From Chloroflexota bacterium (GTDB taxonomy: Bacteria; Chloroflexota; Anaerolineae; CG2-30-64-16), in assembly GCA_026389845.1 (NCBI GenBank), contig JAPLHB010000206.1:39236-103235 (forward strand): DNA of 64,000 bases, read 5' to 3'. Both the position numbers and the translations under genes were made by a program. Under the pieces are notes generated by a model. The model had not been told where the DNA came from. It did no database searches and saw nothing but the letters and a program-made list of their open reading frames with translations. The stretch's first letter is position 1; each line of letters opens with the position of its first letter. Below, in pieces: positions 1-8,710 of the stretch.

Positions 1-1
1 T

Positions 2-1060
2 GATGAAAAAGGTCAGATCGTTGACTTTGAGTTTGTTGATCTGAATGCGCATGGTGAAAAATTGATTGGGATGCCCAGAAAAGAGATAATCAGCCAAAGG
101 TTGTGTGAACTTATTCCGATCAATCGCACAGATGGATTTTTCGATAAATACGTCCGCGTGGTCGAAACTGGAGAAACACTGGATGAGGAATTTCCTATCA
201 ACGCCGAACAGATCAATGCCGCGTGGCTTCATCATCAGGTCGTTCCTCTTGCGGATGGTGTGGCGATTACCTCGCGAGATGTTTCCGAGCGCAAGCGCGC
301 CGAAGAAGAAATCGATCAACTCAATAAAGACCTGGCTCGCCGCGCGACGGAATTGCAAGCCGCCAACAAGGAACTCGAAGCGTTCGCCTACTCCGTCTCG
401 CACGATTTGCGCTCGCCTCTGCGTGCGATTGACGGCTTTTCGCGCATTCTCATCGAAGAGTACGCTGGCAGTCTGGACGCCGAAGGAAACCGTTTGCTGA
501 ACGTCGTTCGCACTAACACACAAAGAATGGACCAACTCATCACCGATCTGCTCACCCTCTCGCGAATCACGCGGGGCGAAATGCAGTCTTCCCGAATTGA
601 TATGACCGCGCTCGCGCAGACGATCTACCGCGAGCTTGCACCGCCGGAGGCGCATGCGGCGTTTACGTTTTCCGTCGCGCCCTTGCCTAATGCGTCTGGT
701 GATCCCGCCCTGCTCCGGCAGGTGTGGAGCAACTTGATCTCCAATGCCATCAAATATACAATGCCCAAAGATAAACGGCGAATTGAAATCGGCAGCCGCG
801 TGGAAAGCGGAATGATTGTTTACTTCGTGAAAGACAATGGCGTCGGCTTTGATCCCGCCTATACCCACAAACTCTTCGGCGTCTTTCAACGTTTGCACAA
901 AACCGCAGAATTCGAAGGCAATGGCGTGGGGCTGGCGATTGTCCAGCGCATCGTCCACCGCCACGGCGGGCGCGTGTGGGCGGAAGGACAAGTCAATCAG
1001 GGCGCGACGTTCTATTTTGCGTTACCCCAAAAGGAGACCGATCATGAACGGACAAGTTGA
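2..1060 (+). CDS. PAS-domain sensor histidine kinase, 5' end outside window
   Basis: The frame is open from base 2, so the gene starts upstream of the window; 352 residues are visible. A PAS-like segment covers about residues 1-85, followed by a short coiled coil. A HisKA box follows with the phospho-acceptor in VSHDLRSPLRAI (His at about visible residue 134). The HATPase domain has an N box (NLISNAIKYT), a G1 box (DNGVGF) and a G2 box (GNGVGLAIVQ), so the catalytic core looks intact. The form resembles bacteriophytochrome-type kinases, which often pair with small Rcp-like regulators. The next gene is exactly such a regulator and overlaps this one by 17 bases. A cytoplasmic autokinase is inferred; the ligand is unknown because the N-terminus is missing. 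Confidence 0.9.
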   Translation, partial: DEKGQIVDFEFVDLNAHGEKLIGMPRKEIISQRLCELIPINRTDGFFDKYVRVVETGETLDEEFPINAEQINAAWLHHQVVPLADGVAITSRDVSERKRAEEEIDQLNKDLARRATELQAANKELEAFAYSVSHDLRSPLRAIDGFSRILIEEYAGSLDAEGNRLLNVVRTNTQRMDQLITDLLTLSRITRGEMQSSRIDMTALAQTIYRELAPPEAHAAFTFSVAPLPNASGDPALLRQVWSNLISNAIKYTMPKDKRRIEIGSRVESGMIVYFVKDNGVGFDPAYTHKLFGVFQRLHKTAEFEGNGVGLAIVQRIVHRHGGRVWAEGQVNQGATFYFALPQKETDHERTS

Positions 1061-1484
1061 AATTCTGTTGGTGGAGGACAATCCCAACGATGCGGAGTTG
1101 GCGTTGCGGGCATTGAAAAAGAACAACCTTGCCAACAACGTCGCCGTCGTCACCGATGGCGAAGAGGCGCTGGATTTCGTCTTTGCGCGCGGCGCGTTCA
1201 GCCACCGCAAGATCGAAAACGGTCCGAAGGTGATCCTGCTCGATTTGAAACTACCCAAGGTGGACGGACTCGAAGTCCTACGGGCGATCAAAGCCGATCC
1301 GCGTACCAAAATCATTCCGGTCGTCGTGCTCACCTCGTCAAAAGAAGAAAGTGATATTGTCGAGAGTTACAAGTTGGGCGCGAACAGTTACATCGTCAAG
1401 CCGGTAGAGTTTGACAAGTTCGTTGCCGCCGTCAAAGACCTGGGAATGTACTGGCTGCTGCTCAATCAGCCGCCGACGAAATGA
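1044..1484 (+). CDS. Single-domain response regulator, CheY/Rcp1-like
   Basis: This is a 146-residue stand-alone receiver domain. Acidic residues LVEDN lie near the N-terminus. The phospho-acceptor is Asp67 in LLDLKLPKVDG, followed by the conserved Thr in VVVLTSS and the Lys in YIVKPVEF. The insertion before the third strand (FVFARGAFSHRKIENGP) is typical of Rcp-type partners of phytochrome-like kinases. The ATG at 1044 lies inside the end of the upstream kinase gene, with AAGGAG about 8 bases before it, so translation is probably coupled. There is no output domain, so it presumably acts by phospho-relay or protein contact. The kinase just upstream is the likely partner (inference from overlap). 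Confidence 0.93.
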   Translation: MNGQVEILLVEDNPNDAELALRALKKNNLANNVAVVTDGEEALDFVFARGAFSHRKIENGPKVILLDLKLPKVDGLEVLRAIKADPRTKIIPVVVLTSSKEESDIVESYKLGANSYIVKPVEFDKFVAAVKDLGMYWLLLNQPPTK

Positions 1485-1583
1485 ACGTCGTCGGCGAGAA
1501 CGCTGCGGCAGCGTTCTTGCGTTGCCGCGTTCTCGTTCGCCGTAGGAGACGGAACGGCATCCGGCTCCTCCAGGAGCAATCCA

Positions 1584-4073
1584 GTGGAAACGAATCAACC
1601 CATCCGCATTCTGTTCGTGGAAGATGTGCCTGCCGACGCGGAACTCGCCGCGCGCGTGATTCGCAAAGAAGGATTGGCGTTTACCTCCACGTGCGTGGGA
1701 ACGCAGGACGAGTTCATCGCCGCGCTGGATGAATTTCGTCCCGACGTGATCGTTTCGGATTACACGATGCCGCAATTCGACGGGATGCGCGCGTTGAAAA
1801 TCTCGCTCGAACGGGACCCCGCGCTGCCGTTTATCGTGTTGACCGGTACGCTGAACGAAGAGACCGCCGTCAAGTGCATCAAGGCGGGCGCGACCGATTA
1901 CGTCATCAAGGATCGGATCACGCGCCTGCCGTTTGCGGTCAAAGATGCGTTGGCGCAGCGCAAAACGCTTCAGGCAAAAGAGGCCGCCGAACAAGCGTTG
2001 CGCGCAAGCGAACAGCGCTTTCGGTCCATTCTGGACAATATCGAAGACGGCTGCTATGAGGTGAACACGGCGGGCAACTTTACTTTTTTGAACCCTGCGC
2101 TAGTCCGCATGTTGGGACGCCCCGCGAATGAATTGATGGGGATGAACAATCGCCTGTACATGACCCCCGAGGGAGGAAAAGCCGTTTTCCAGACTTTCAA
2201 TCGGGTCTTCCGAACGGGGATTCCGGAACAAGCCCTCGACTGGAATTTGGTGCGCCCGGATGGGACGCTTCGATCCGTCGAGGTTTCCGTGTCCCTGATC
2301 AAAGCCGCCGATGGAAGCATCAATGGTTTTCGCGGCACCGTGCATGATATCACCGAGCGCAAGCGGGAGGAGGAGGCGCTGGCGCAAGAACGCAATTTGC
2401 TGCGCACACTGATAGACAACCTGCCCGATCGCATCTATGCCAAAGATGCCGAAGCCCGCTTCACTCTCAACAACACGGCGCACCTCCGTTCTTTTGGCGC
2501 GCAGACGCAAGAAGAGGCGGTGGGCAAGACCGATCTTGACATTCGCCCGCGTTATGTTGCCGCGCGTTATGCTGCGGACGATCAAGCCGTCATCCAGTCC
2601 GGTGAGCCGCTGCTCAACCGCGAAGAGCCGACCGTTCTTCCAACTGGCGAGATGGGCTGGCTGTTGACTACCAAAGTGCCTTTGCGCGACCCGCAGGGCA
2701 AGGTCGTCGGACTGGTCGGGATCAGCCACGACATCACCAAGCGGGTACAAGCGCAAGAGACGCTGCGACAATCTGCCGCACGCCTGGAAACCATGCACGC
2801 GATTGACCAGGCGACCCTGGCCATGCAGCCGATAGCGAGGATTGCCGAGACCGCCCTGCGGAGCTTCCGCCGCCTGGTGCCATGCTGGCAGGCCAGCGTC
2901 ATGCTCTTCGATGCCGAAGCCGGCGAAGTTACTGTTGTGGCCGTCCATGCCGAGGGCGAGACCAAGCTGAGTGCGGGAGCGCGCTTCCCCGCAGAGGCGT
3001 TCCGCATCGCAGAACTGCAGCAGGGTCGCCCGCACATCGTGGAAGACATTCGCAACCTTCCTCAACTGCCGCCGGCGCTCCAGGCATTGCAGGCCGAGGG
3101 GATGCGTTCCTTCGTCAACATACCGCTGTTCGCGGAGGACCGGCCGATCGGCGTGTTGAACCTGGGCGCCGACCGCGTCGGCGCGTTTTCCGCCGAACAG
3201 TTGACCATTGCCCGCGAAGTGGCCGACCAACTGGCGATCGCCATCCAGCAGGCCCGTCTGCGCGAGCAGGTGCAGCGCCGCACCGCCGAGTTGGAGCAGC
3301 GCGTGGCCGAGCGCACGGTCGAACTCTCGGAGACGGCCGCCAGGCTGCAGACCGCCAACGAAAAGCTCAAAGAGCTCGACCAACTCAAGAGCCAGTTCGT
3401 CGCCAACGTCTCCCATGAGCTGCGTACGCCCCTGACCAACATCAAGGTCTATCTGCATCTGCTGGAACGCGGCAAGCCGGAGAAGCATGCGCAGTACATG
3501 ACCACGCTGCACAGTGAAACGAACCACCTGGAACACCTCATCGAGGATCTGCTGGACATCTCCAGACTGGATCAGGGGAAGATCCGCATCAGGCTTGCGG
3601 CGGTGGATGTCAACCGGGTCATGGCCATGCTGGTGGATGCGCGGGCGCTTCTGGTCAAGCAGGCCGGCCTGACACTGGAGGTCTTGCCCCAGCCCGAGTT
3701 GCCCCCGGCGCTGGCCGACGCGGACCGGCTGATGCAGGTGTTGATCAACTTGATAGCCAACGCGGTGAACTACACACCGACGGGGGGCAGCCTCGTTTTG
3801 AGCAGCGGGCTGCAACGGAGCGACGGTCAGACCTGGGTCACTCTGACCGTGAGGGACACCGGGCTGGGCATCACCCCCGAAGACCAGGCGCACATCTTCG
3901 AGCGCTTCTATCGCGGCGAGGCTGCCCGCCAGTCCGCCACGCCCGGCACCGGGCTGGGTCTGGCAATCTGTCAGGAGATCATGCAGCGCCACGGGGGACA
4001 GATCACGGTGGAGAGCCAGGTGGGGCAGGGCAGCACATTCACGGTCTGGCTTCCAGCAGCGACTCACGAGTAA
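1584..4073 (+). CDS. Hybrid sensor kinase: receiver-PAS-PAS-GAF-HisKA-HATPase
   Basis: The protein has 829 residues and a GTG start with AGGAG 8 bases upstream. An N-terminal receiver domain carries Asp59 in VSDYTMPQFDG. Two PAS domains with PAC-like ends (about 145-265 and 275-395) come next. A GAF domain (about 405-570), a coiled coil and HisKA follow, with His611 in NVSHELRTPLTN. The HATPase has NLIANAVNYTP, DTGLGI and GTGLGLAICQ, so all boxes are present. It probably takes phosphate from an upstream kinase on its receiver and also senses small ligands or redox state. Base composition rises in GC from about base 2760, where the GAF/kinase half begins. That half closely resembles the kinases at 19794-23443, suggesting a domain-shuffled gene. 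Confidence 0.92.
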   Translation: METNQPIRILFVEDVPADAELAARVIRKEGLAFTSTCVGTQDEFIAALDEFRPDVIVSDYTMPQFDGMRALKISLERDPALPFIVLTGTLNEETAVKCIKAGATDYVIKDRITRLPFAVKDALAQRKTLQAKEAAEQALRASEQRFRSILDNIEDGCYEVNTAGNFTFLNPALVRMLGRPANELMGMNNRLYMTPEGGKAVFQTFNRVFRTGIPEQALDWNLVRPDGTLRSVEVSVSLIKAADGSINGFRGTVHDITERKREEEALAQERNLLRTLIDNLPDRIYAKDAEARFTLNNTAHLRSFGAQTQEEAVGKTDLDIRPRYVAARYAADDQAVIQSGEPLLNREEPTVLPTGEMGWLLTTKVPLRDPQGKVVGLVGISHDITKRVQAQETLRQSAARLETMHAIDQATLAMQPIARIAETALRSFRRLVPCWQASVMLFDAEAGEVTVVAVHAEGETKLSAGARFPAEAFRIAELQQGRPHIVEDIRNLPQLPPALQALQAEGMRSFVNIPLFAEDRPIGVLNLGADRVGAFSAEQLTIAREVADQLAIAIQQARLREQVQRRTAELEQRVAERTVELSETAARLQTANEKLKELDQLKSQFVANVSHELRTPLTNIKVYLHLLERGKPEKHAQYMTTLHSETNHLEHLIEDLLDISRLDQGKIRIRLAAVDVNRVMAMLVDARALLVKQAGLTLEVLPQPELPPALADADRLMQVLINLIANAVNYTPTGGSLVLSSGLQRSDGQTWVTLTVRDTGLGITPEDQAHIFERFYRGEAARQSATPGTGLGLAICQEIMQRHGGQITVESQVGQGSTFTVWLPAATHE

Positions 4074-4094
4074 CACAAAGCTGCTCCATAGGAC

Positions 4095-4123
4095 TTGACA
4101 GGGCTTGCGGTTCGTAGTACAAT
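4095..4123 (+). promoter_or_regulatory. Sigma70-type promoter for the DeoR-family gene
   Basis: TTGACA (4095-4100) and TACAAT (4118-4123) are separated by 17 bases. The start codon at 4163 lies about 33 bases after the expected transcription start, and no clear Shine-Dalgarno sequence is visible there. Confidence 0.75.
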
Positions 4124-4162
4124 GAAAGTAATCGTAACTCATCACGGATATGCGTAACCGCA

Positions 4163-4945
4163 ATGCCCGAACCGACCCGGGACCTCTACCTTGAAGAACG
4201 CCGCCAGCAGATCATCCGCCAGGTGAAGCAAGCTGGGCGCGCCTCGGTCGCTGAACTCAGCCAGCAGTTCGGCGTCTCCGAGGTCACCATCCGCGCCGAC
4301 CTGCAAGCCCTGGCCGAGAGCCGCCTGGTCTTGCGCACCCATGGCGGCGCGGTGCCGGTCAATGCGGCCGCGCAGGATTTGCCGTTATCACTTCGTCGCC
4401 AGCAGCAGGTCCAGGAGAAGCACCACATCGGTCAGACCGCCGCCCGCCTGGTGGCCGACGGCGACGCCATCATCCTCGACAGTTCCAGCACCGCGCTCGC
4501 CATCGCCCAGGCCCTCAAGAACCGGCGCTATCTGACCGTCATCACCAACGGCCTGAGCATTGCCCAAGAATTTCTGGACGCGCCCGGCGTGACCGTCGTC
4601 ATGCCCGGCGGTGTGCTCCGTCGCGACACCGCGTCGCTGGTGGGCGCCGACGGGCTGGAGATGCTGCGCAAGTTCAACGTCCAGACGGGTTTCTTCGGCG
4701 CTCACGGTATCACGGTCGCCGAGGGCCTGACCGACGTCAGCTCGGACGAAGCGGAGATCAAGCGGCCGTTGGCCGCTCTCTGCCGCCAGGTCGTCGCCGT
4801 GCTGGATGCGACCAAGTGGGGTCGCGTCGGCGTGGCGTCCTTTGCAACGCTATCGCAGATTCACACGGTCATCACCGATTCCCACGCGCCGGCCGAGTTG
4901 GTCGCGCAGGCGCGGGCGCTGGGGGTCGAAGTCATTTTGGCGTGA
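4163..4945 (+). CDS. DeoR/GlpR-family transcriptional regulator
   Basis: This 260-residue protein has the normal family length. An N-terminal winged helix-turn-helix covers about residues 10-60, with the DeoR signature SVAELSQQFGVSEVTIRADL followed by LVLRTHGGAV. A C-terminal DeoRC sugar-phosphate-sensing domain spans about 80-245, with DSSSTALAIAQAL and TNGLSIAQ. Family members repress sugar or polyol use and are released by phosphorylated sugars. It lies directly upstream of a 2-oxoacid dehydrogenase E1-E2 pair, with only a repeat between them. Control of that operon or of its own expression is possible but inferred. No operator could be identified. Confidence 0.9.
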   Translation: MPEPTRDLYLEERRQQIIRQVKQAGRASVAELSQQFGVSEVTIRADLQALAESRLVLRTHGGAVPVNAAAQDLPLSLRRQQQVQEKHHIGQTAARLVADGDAIILDSSSTALAIAQALKNRRYLTVITNGLSIAQEFLDAPGVTVVMPGGVLRRDTASLVGADGLEMLRKFNVQTGFFGAHGITVAEGLTDVSSDEAEIKRPLAALCRQVVAVLDATKWGRVGVASFATLSQIHTVITDSHAPAELVAQARALGVEVILA

Positions 4946-5025
4946 TACGTGCTACGTGATACGTGACCGGCAAGAGTCAGGTTCGCCGCGCTCACGCAGC
5001 ACGCAACACGCAGTACGCAACCACC
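4943..5025. repeat. Palindromic 7-8 bp tandem repeat array filling the deoR-E1 gap
   Basis: The left arm (4943-4968) has units of the type TACGTGA. The right arm (4993-5025) has units of the type ACGCAACACGCAG, complementary in sense to the left. The array begins at the DeoR stop codon and ends just before the AGGAG of the next gene. Confidence 0.75.
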
Positions 5026-5045
5026 ACACAGGAGCTATCCCTAAA

Positions 5046-7166
5046 ATGCCAGACGTCCATCCGATGTCCCCCAAGACGCCCGAGGAAATCTCGGCGTTGA
5101 TCGAAGAACAGGCGCTCACGCGCGAGGATCTGCTGGGCTATTTGCGGCAGGTGAAGGAAATCCGCGCGATCGAAGACAACATCGCTGAGTTGTTGGGTAA
5201 AGCAGTGCTCAAGGGCGCGTCGCATCTCTACGCCGGCGAAGAGGCCGTCTCGGTGGGCGCGGTCGCTGCGCTGCGCGACGACGACTTCATCACCTCCACG
5301 CACCGCGGGCACGGCCACGCGCACGCGCACGGCGACTCGGCCGCCAAGACCCCCGAGGCCAAGCAGGAACACTACAACAAGATGATGGCCGAGGTGTTGG
5401 GGAAGTCGGGCGGCTACTGCAAGGGCAAGGGCGGCTCGATGCACATCGCGGATGTGGCTCACGGCAACCTGGGCGCCACCGGCATCGTCGGCGGCAACCT
5501 GCCCGTGGCCGTGGGCGCCGCGCTGGCCCAAAAGCTGCAAGGCACCGATCGCGTGGTCGTCTGCTTCTTCGGCGACGGCGCAACCAACGAGGGCAACTTC
5601 CACGAGGCGCTGAACATGGCCGCGACGTGGAACCTGCCTGTGGTCTTCGTGGCCGAAAACAACCAATACGGCATGTCGGTGCCCTGGGCCAAGGTCACCA
5701 AGCTGCCCGACATCGCCCAGCGCGCCTGCGCCTACGGCATCCCCGGCGTGGTGGTGGATGGCATGGATGTGATCGCGGTGCGCGGCGCGGTCGCCAAGGC
5801 GGTCGAACGTGCCCGCCGCGGGGAAGGGCCGAGCCTGATCGAAGGCAAAACCTACCGTCACTACGGCCATTCCCACTCCGACCCGCGTAAGTACCGCACG
5901 CGGGAAGAGGAAAAGGAGTGGAAAGCTCACGACTCGATCACGGTCCTCAAGAACGAGATGGAAGGCCTCGGTTGGTTGAACGACAGCCAGTACACGGAAC
6001 TGAACGAGGCCGTGGAGGGAAAAATCAAGGCCGCGTTGGCCTTCGCCAACGCCTCCCCCGAGCCCGATCCCAGCGAGGTCGAGACCGACGTCTATGCCCC
6101 GTCGAAGACCACCGCGGCTGACATCGAGGCGGAGCGCAAGCTGCGAGAACGCGTGCATGCTGCTGAAGCCGGTCTCCAGACCGTGCCACCCATGCGCCAG
6201 ATCTCCTACGCCCAGGCGCTCGTCGAAGCTGCCCGCGAGGAGATGAAGGCCGACCCGCGCGTCTTCATCATGGGCGAGGACGTAGGCCTCTACGGCGGCG
6301 CATACGGTGCAACGCGCGGCCTCTGGGAGGAGTTCGGCGACTGGCGGGTGATTGACACGCCGATTTCCGAGGCAACCATCGGCGGCGCGGCCGTCGGCGC
6401 GGCCATGGCGGGGCTGCGCCCCATCGCGGAGATCATGTACGTGGACTTCACCCCGCTGGCGATGGATCAGATCGCCAACCAGGGCGCCAAGAATCGCTAC
6501 ATGTTCGGTGGCAAGACCAGCGTGCCCATGGTGATCCGCACCGAGGGCGGCGCGGGCCGCGCGATCGCCGCGCACCACTCGCAAAGCCTGGAGGCGCTCT
6601 GGACGCACTTCCCCGGCATCTACGTCGTCATGCCATCCACGCCCTACGATGCCAAGGGGCTGCTCAAGGCCTGCATTCGCGACGACAACCCGGTGATGTT
6701 CATCGAGCACAAGATGCTCTATGGCGCCAAAGGCCCCGTGCCGGACGAAGACTACATCATCCCGCTCGGTGTCGCCGACATCAAGCGCCCCGGCAAGGAC
6801 GTGACTCTCGTCACCTATTCGCGCATGGTGTTGCGTTCGCTGGAGGCCGCCGAGTTACTGGCGAAAGAGGGGATTGACGTCGAGGTGATTGACCTGCGCA
6901 CCCTCAAGCCGCTGGACATTGACACGATCATCTCGTCGGTCAAGAAGACCGGCCGCTTCGTCGGCGTGACCGAGGCCTACGAAAACACCAGCTTCATCAA
7001 CGAAGTGATGGCCCAGGTGAACGATCTGGCCTTCGACTGGCTCGATGCGCCGATGGTGCGCGTGGCCGCGCTCAACGTGCCGGTGCCGCGCGCCGAAGTG
7101 CTGGAAGACATGGCGATCCCGAACGTCGGGCGGATCGTTGCTGCGTGCCGAAAGGTGGTAAGCTGA
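5046..7166 (+). CDS. 2-oxoacid dehydrogenase E1, fused alpha and beta subunits
   Basis: The 706-residue protein joins two normally separate subunits. Residues about 20-345 are E1-alpha: ITSTHRGHGHAHAHG, then the thiamine diphosphate motif GDGATNEGNF ... ENNQYG (about 176-206). From about residue 383 comes E1-beta (MRQISYAQALVEAAREEM, GEDVGLYGG, the central cleft, and the C-terminal transketolase domain ending IVAACRKVV). E1 decarboxylates pyruvate, acetoin or a branched-chain oxoacid and reductively acylates the E2 lipoyl group. Substrate cannot be decided here; acetoin- or pyruvate-type enzymes are most similar in layout. The ATG at 5046 has AGGAG upstream. The gene overlaps the E2 gene by one base. 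No E3 gene lies in the window. Confidence 0.92.
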   Translation: MPDVHPMSPKTPEEISALIEEQALTREDLLGYLRQVKEIRAIEDNIAELLGKAVLKGASHLYAGEEAVSVGAVAALRDDDFITSTHRGHGHAHAHGDSAAKTPEAKQEHYNKMMAEVLGKSGGYCKGKGGSMHIADVAHGNLGATGIVGGNLPVAVGAALAQKLQGTDRVVVCFFGDGATNEGNFHEALNMAATWNLPVVFVAENNQYGMSVPWAKVTKLPDIAQRACAYGIPGVVVDGMDVIAVRGAVAKAVERARRGEGPSLIEGKTYRHYGHSHSDPRKYRTREEEKEWKAHDSITVLKNEMEGLGWLNDSQYTELNEAVEGKIKAALAFANASPEPDPSEVETDVYAPSKTTAADIEAERKLRERVHAAEAGLQTVPPMRQISYAQALVEAAREEMKADPRVFIMGEDVGLYGGAYGATRGLWEEFGDWRVIDTPISEATIGGAAVGAAMAGLRPIAEIMYVDFTPLAMDQIANQGAKNRYMFGGKTSVPMVIRTEGGAGRAIAAHHSQSLEALWTHFPGIYVVMPSTPYDAKGLLKACIRDDNPVMFIEHKMLYGAKGPVPDEDYIIPLGVADIKRPGKDVTLVTYSRMVLRSLEAAELLAKEGIDVEVIDLRTLKPLDIDTIISSVKKTGRFVGVTEAYENTSFINEVMAQVNDLAFDWLDAPMVRVAALNVPVPRAEVLEDMAIPNVGRIVAACRKVVS

Positions 7167-8632
7167 TGGCCAAAGAAGTCTTCATCCCCCAGTTGGGCCA
7201 AACCGTCGTAGAAGTCACGCTTCTCGAATGGTCGGCGGCCGACGGCGCTCAGGTCCAGGAGGGGCAGCAACTCCTCCTCGTCCAGACCGACAAGACCGAT
7301 TTCCCCATTGATGCGACGGCTGACGGCACCCTGCATCGCGGCCCGTTCAGCGCAGGCCAGGTCGTGCCGGTGCTGACGGTGGTGGCGGTGATCGGGAAGC
7401 AGGAGGAGGCGTTTGACAAGGTGACAGGGGGACAAGGTGACACGGTGACATCTGAGCGTGCTATAAGTGCCGCACCACTAGAACCGACCATGGGGGCATC
7501 CGATCACCTTGTCACCTTGTCACCAAGTCACCGTGTCATGGTCTCCCCGCGTGCGCGGAAGCTGGCTGAGGAACGGGGCGTTGACCTGGCAAAGGCCGCC
7601 ATCAGCCCGACCGGCGGCGCGGGCGTCCGCGTAGCCGAGCGCGACGTGTTGGCCTATCTCGTCTCAGCGCCCAAGGCGACGCCGCTGGCCGAAAGACTCG
7701 CGGCCGAGGCGGGCATTCCCTTGCGCGATATCGCCGCGACCGGACCCGGTGGACGCATCACCAAAGAAGACGTCGAGCACGCCGTCCAACTTCGCACCCT
7801 GCCGGCCACGGAAGCGTCGCTCCCGCAGCCTGCCGCGCCAGTTCCCGCAGTTCCATCAATTCCCGCAGTTCCCGCGGCGCCTTCCAGCTTCCAGCCGCCA
7901 GCTTCCAGCCACCAGCTTCCACCGTCCGAAGTGACCGACCGCATCCCCCTCAAGGGCGTCCGCGCCATCATCGCCGACCGGATGGGCACGAGCGTACACA
8001 CGACCGCGCGCGTCACCCTGATGATGGAAGTGGACGCGACCGAGTTCGTGGCGATGCGCGAGCGGCTGAAGGCGCGGGTTGAGAAGGAATGGGGCTTTGC
8101 GCCCGGCTACAACGACCTGCTGGCGAAGATCGTCGCCGCCGCGCTGCGCAAGTTCCCATTCGTAAACGCCCGTCTCGCGCCCGATGCGATCGAGCTGCTG
8201 GCGCACGTCAACCTGGGCATGGCCGTGGACACCGAGCGCGGGCTGCTCGTCCCGGTGATCCGCGACGCGGACAAGAAGTCGCTGCGCCAGTTCGGCGCGG
8301 AGTTCCGCGAGATGGTGGACCGGGCGCGCAAAGGCCGTTCGCTGCCCGACGACCTGAGCGGCGGCAGCTTCACCATCACCAACCTGGGGATGTACGACGT
8401 GGACGCGTTCACCCCGGTCATCAACCTGCCCGAAGCCGCGATTCTGGGCCTGGGCCGCATCGCGCCGAAGTGGGTTTACCGGGCCGAGTCGCCGGCCGCC
8501 CCGGTTCTGCGCCAGATGTGGACGCTGAGCCTGGTCTTCGATCACCGCCTGGTGGACGGCGCGCCGGCCGCGCGGTTCTTGCAGTTTATCAAGGGGTTGA
8601 TTGAGGAGCCGTATTTGCTGCTGGCGGAGTGA
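7166..8632 (+). CDS. Dihydrolipoamide acyltransferase (E2) of a 2-oxoacid dehydrogenase complex
   Basis: This 488-residue protein starts on the last base of the E1 stop codon (TGATG), a sign of coupled translation. An N-terminal lipoyl domain carries Lys43 in LVQTDKTDFP, the lipoylation site. Two peripheral-subunit-binding domains follow, at about 125-168 (VSPRARKLAEERG) and 172-208 (TPLAERLAAEAGIP), where one is common. A Pro/Ala-rich linker leads to the catalytic acyltransferase domain (about 255-488), with the active-site motif DHRLVDGA near residue 459. It forms the core that passes acyl groups to CoA. Two repeat arrays lie in frame inside the flexible linkers (7414-7538 and 7840-7920), where they can be tolerated. 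Confidence 0.93.
   Translation: MAKEVFIPQLGQTVVEVTLLEWSAADGAQVQEGQQLLLVQTDKTDFPIDATADGTLHRGPFSAGQVVPVLTVVAVIGKQEEAFDKVTGGQGDTVTSERAISAAPLEPTMGASDHLVTLSPSHRVMVSPRARKLAEERGVDLAKAAISPTGGAGVRVAERDVLAYLVSAPKATPLAERLAAEAGIPLRDIAATGPGGRITKEDVEHAVQLRTLPATEASLPQPAAPVPAVPSIPAVPAAPSSFQPPASSHQLPPSEVTDRIPLKGVRAIIADRMGTSVHTTARVTLMMEVDATEFVAMRERLKARVEKEWGFAPGYNDLLAKIVAAALRKFPFVNARLAPDAIELLAHVNLGMAVDTERGLLVPVIRDADKKSLRQFGAEFREMVDRARKGRSLPDDLSGGSFTITNLGMYDVDAFTPVINLPEAAILGLGRIAPKWVYRAESPAAPVLRQMWTLSLVFDHRLVDGAPAARFLQFIKGLIEEPYLLLAE
7414..7538. repeat. In-frame palindromic octamer array inside the E2 gene
   Basis: The left arm at 7414-7450 repeats AAGGTGAC-like octamers. The right arm at 7504-7538 carries the reverse complement (GTCACCTT, GTCACCAA). 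The array codes for part of the linker between the lipoyl and first subunit-binding domains. Confidence 0.75.
7840..7920. repeat. In-frame short tandem repeats in the second E2 linker
   Basis: AGTTCCCGC-type units (7840-7875) are followed by CTTCCAGC-type units (7881-7920). They code for a Pro/Ala/Ser-rich stretch. Unlike the other arrays, these do not form two complementary arms. Confidence 0.6.
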
Positions 8633-8666
8633 AGTCAGGAACCAGGAATAGAGTCAACACTTGAAC

Positions 8667-8706
8667 GGTGAGTCGGGTTCTTGCCCGCGCAGGAAGCCGA
8701 CTCACC
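8667..8706. terminator. Inverted repeat between convergent genes, possible terminator
   Basis: GGTGAGTCGG (8667-8676) and CCGACTCACC (8697-8706) form a perfect 10-bp stem between the converging E2 gene and the TOPRIM-like gene. There is no T-run, so intrinsic termination is uncertain. Confidence 0.35.
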
Positions 8707-8710
8707 GCTA

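Noticed and set aside
1485..1583. AGAACGCTG/CAGCGTTCT hairpin considered as a terminator
   Set aside because: No T-run follows and the next gene continues in the same direction with its own ribosome site; kept only as a stem of unknown use.
2100..4163. A 687-codon minus-strand open frame opposite the hybrid kinase
   Set aside because: The plus strand codes for receiver, PAS, GAF and kinase motifs in order; the mirror has none.
4943..5025. Heptamer arrays considered as CRISPR or VNTR only
   Set aside because: Units are 7-8 bases without spacers, and the two arms are reverse complements, which simple VNTRs are not.
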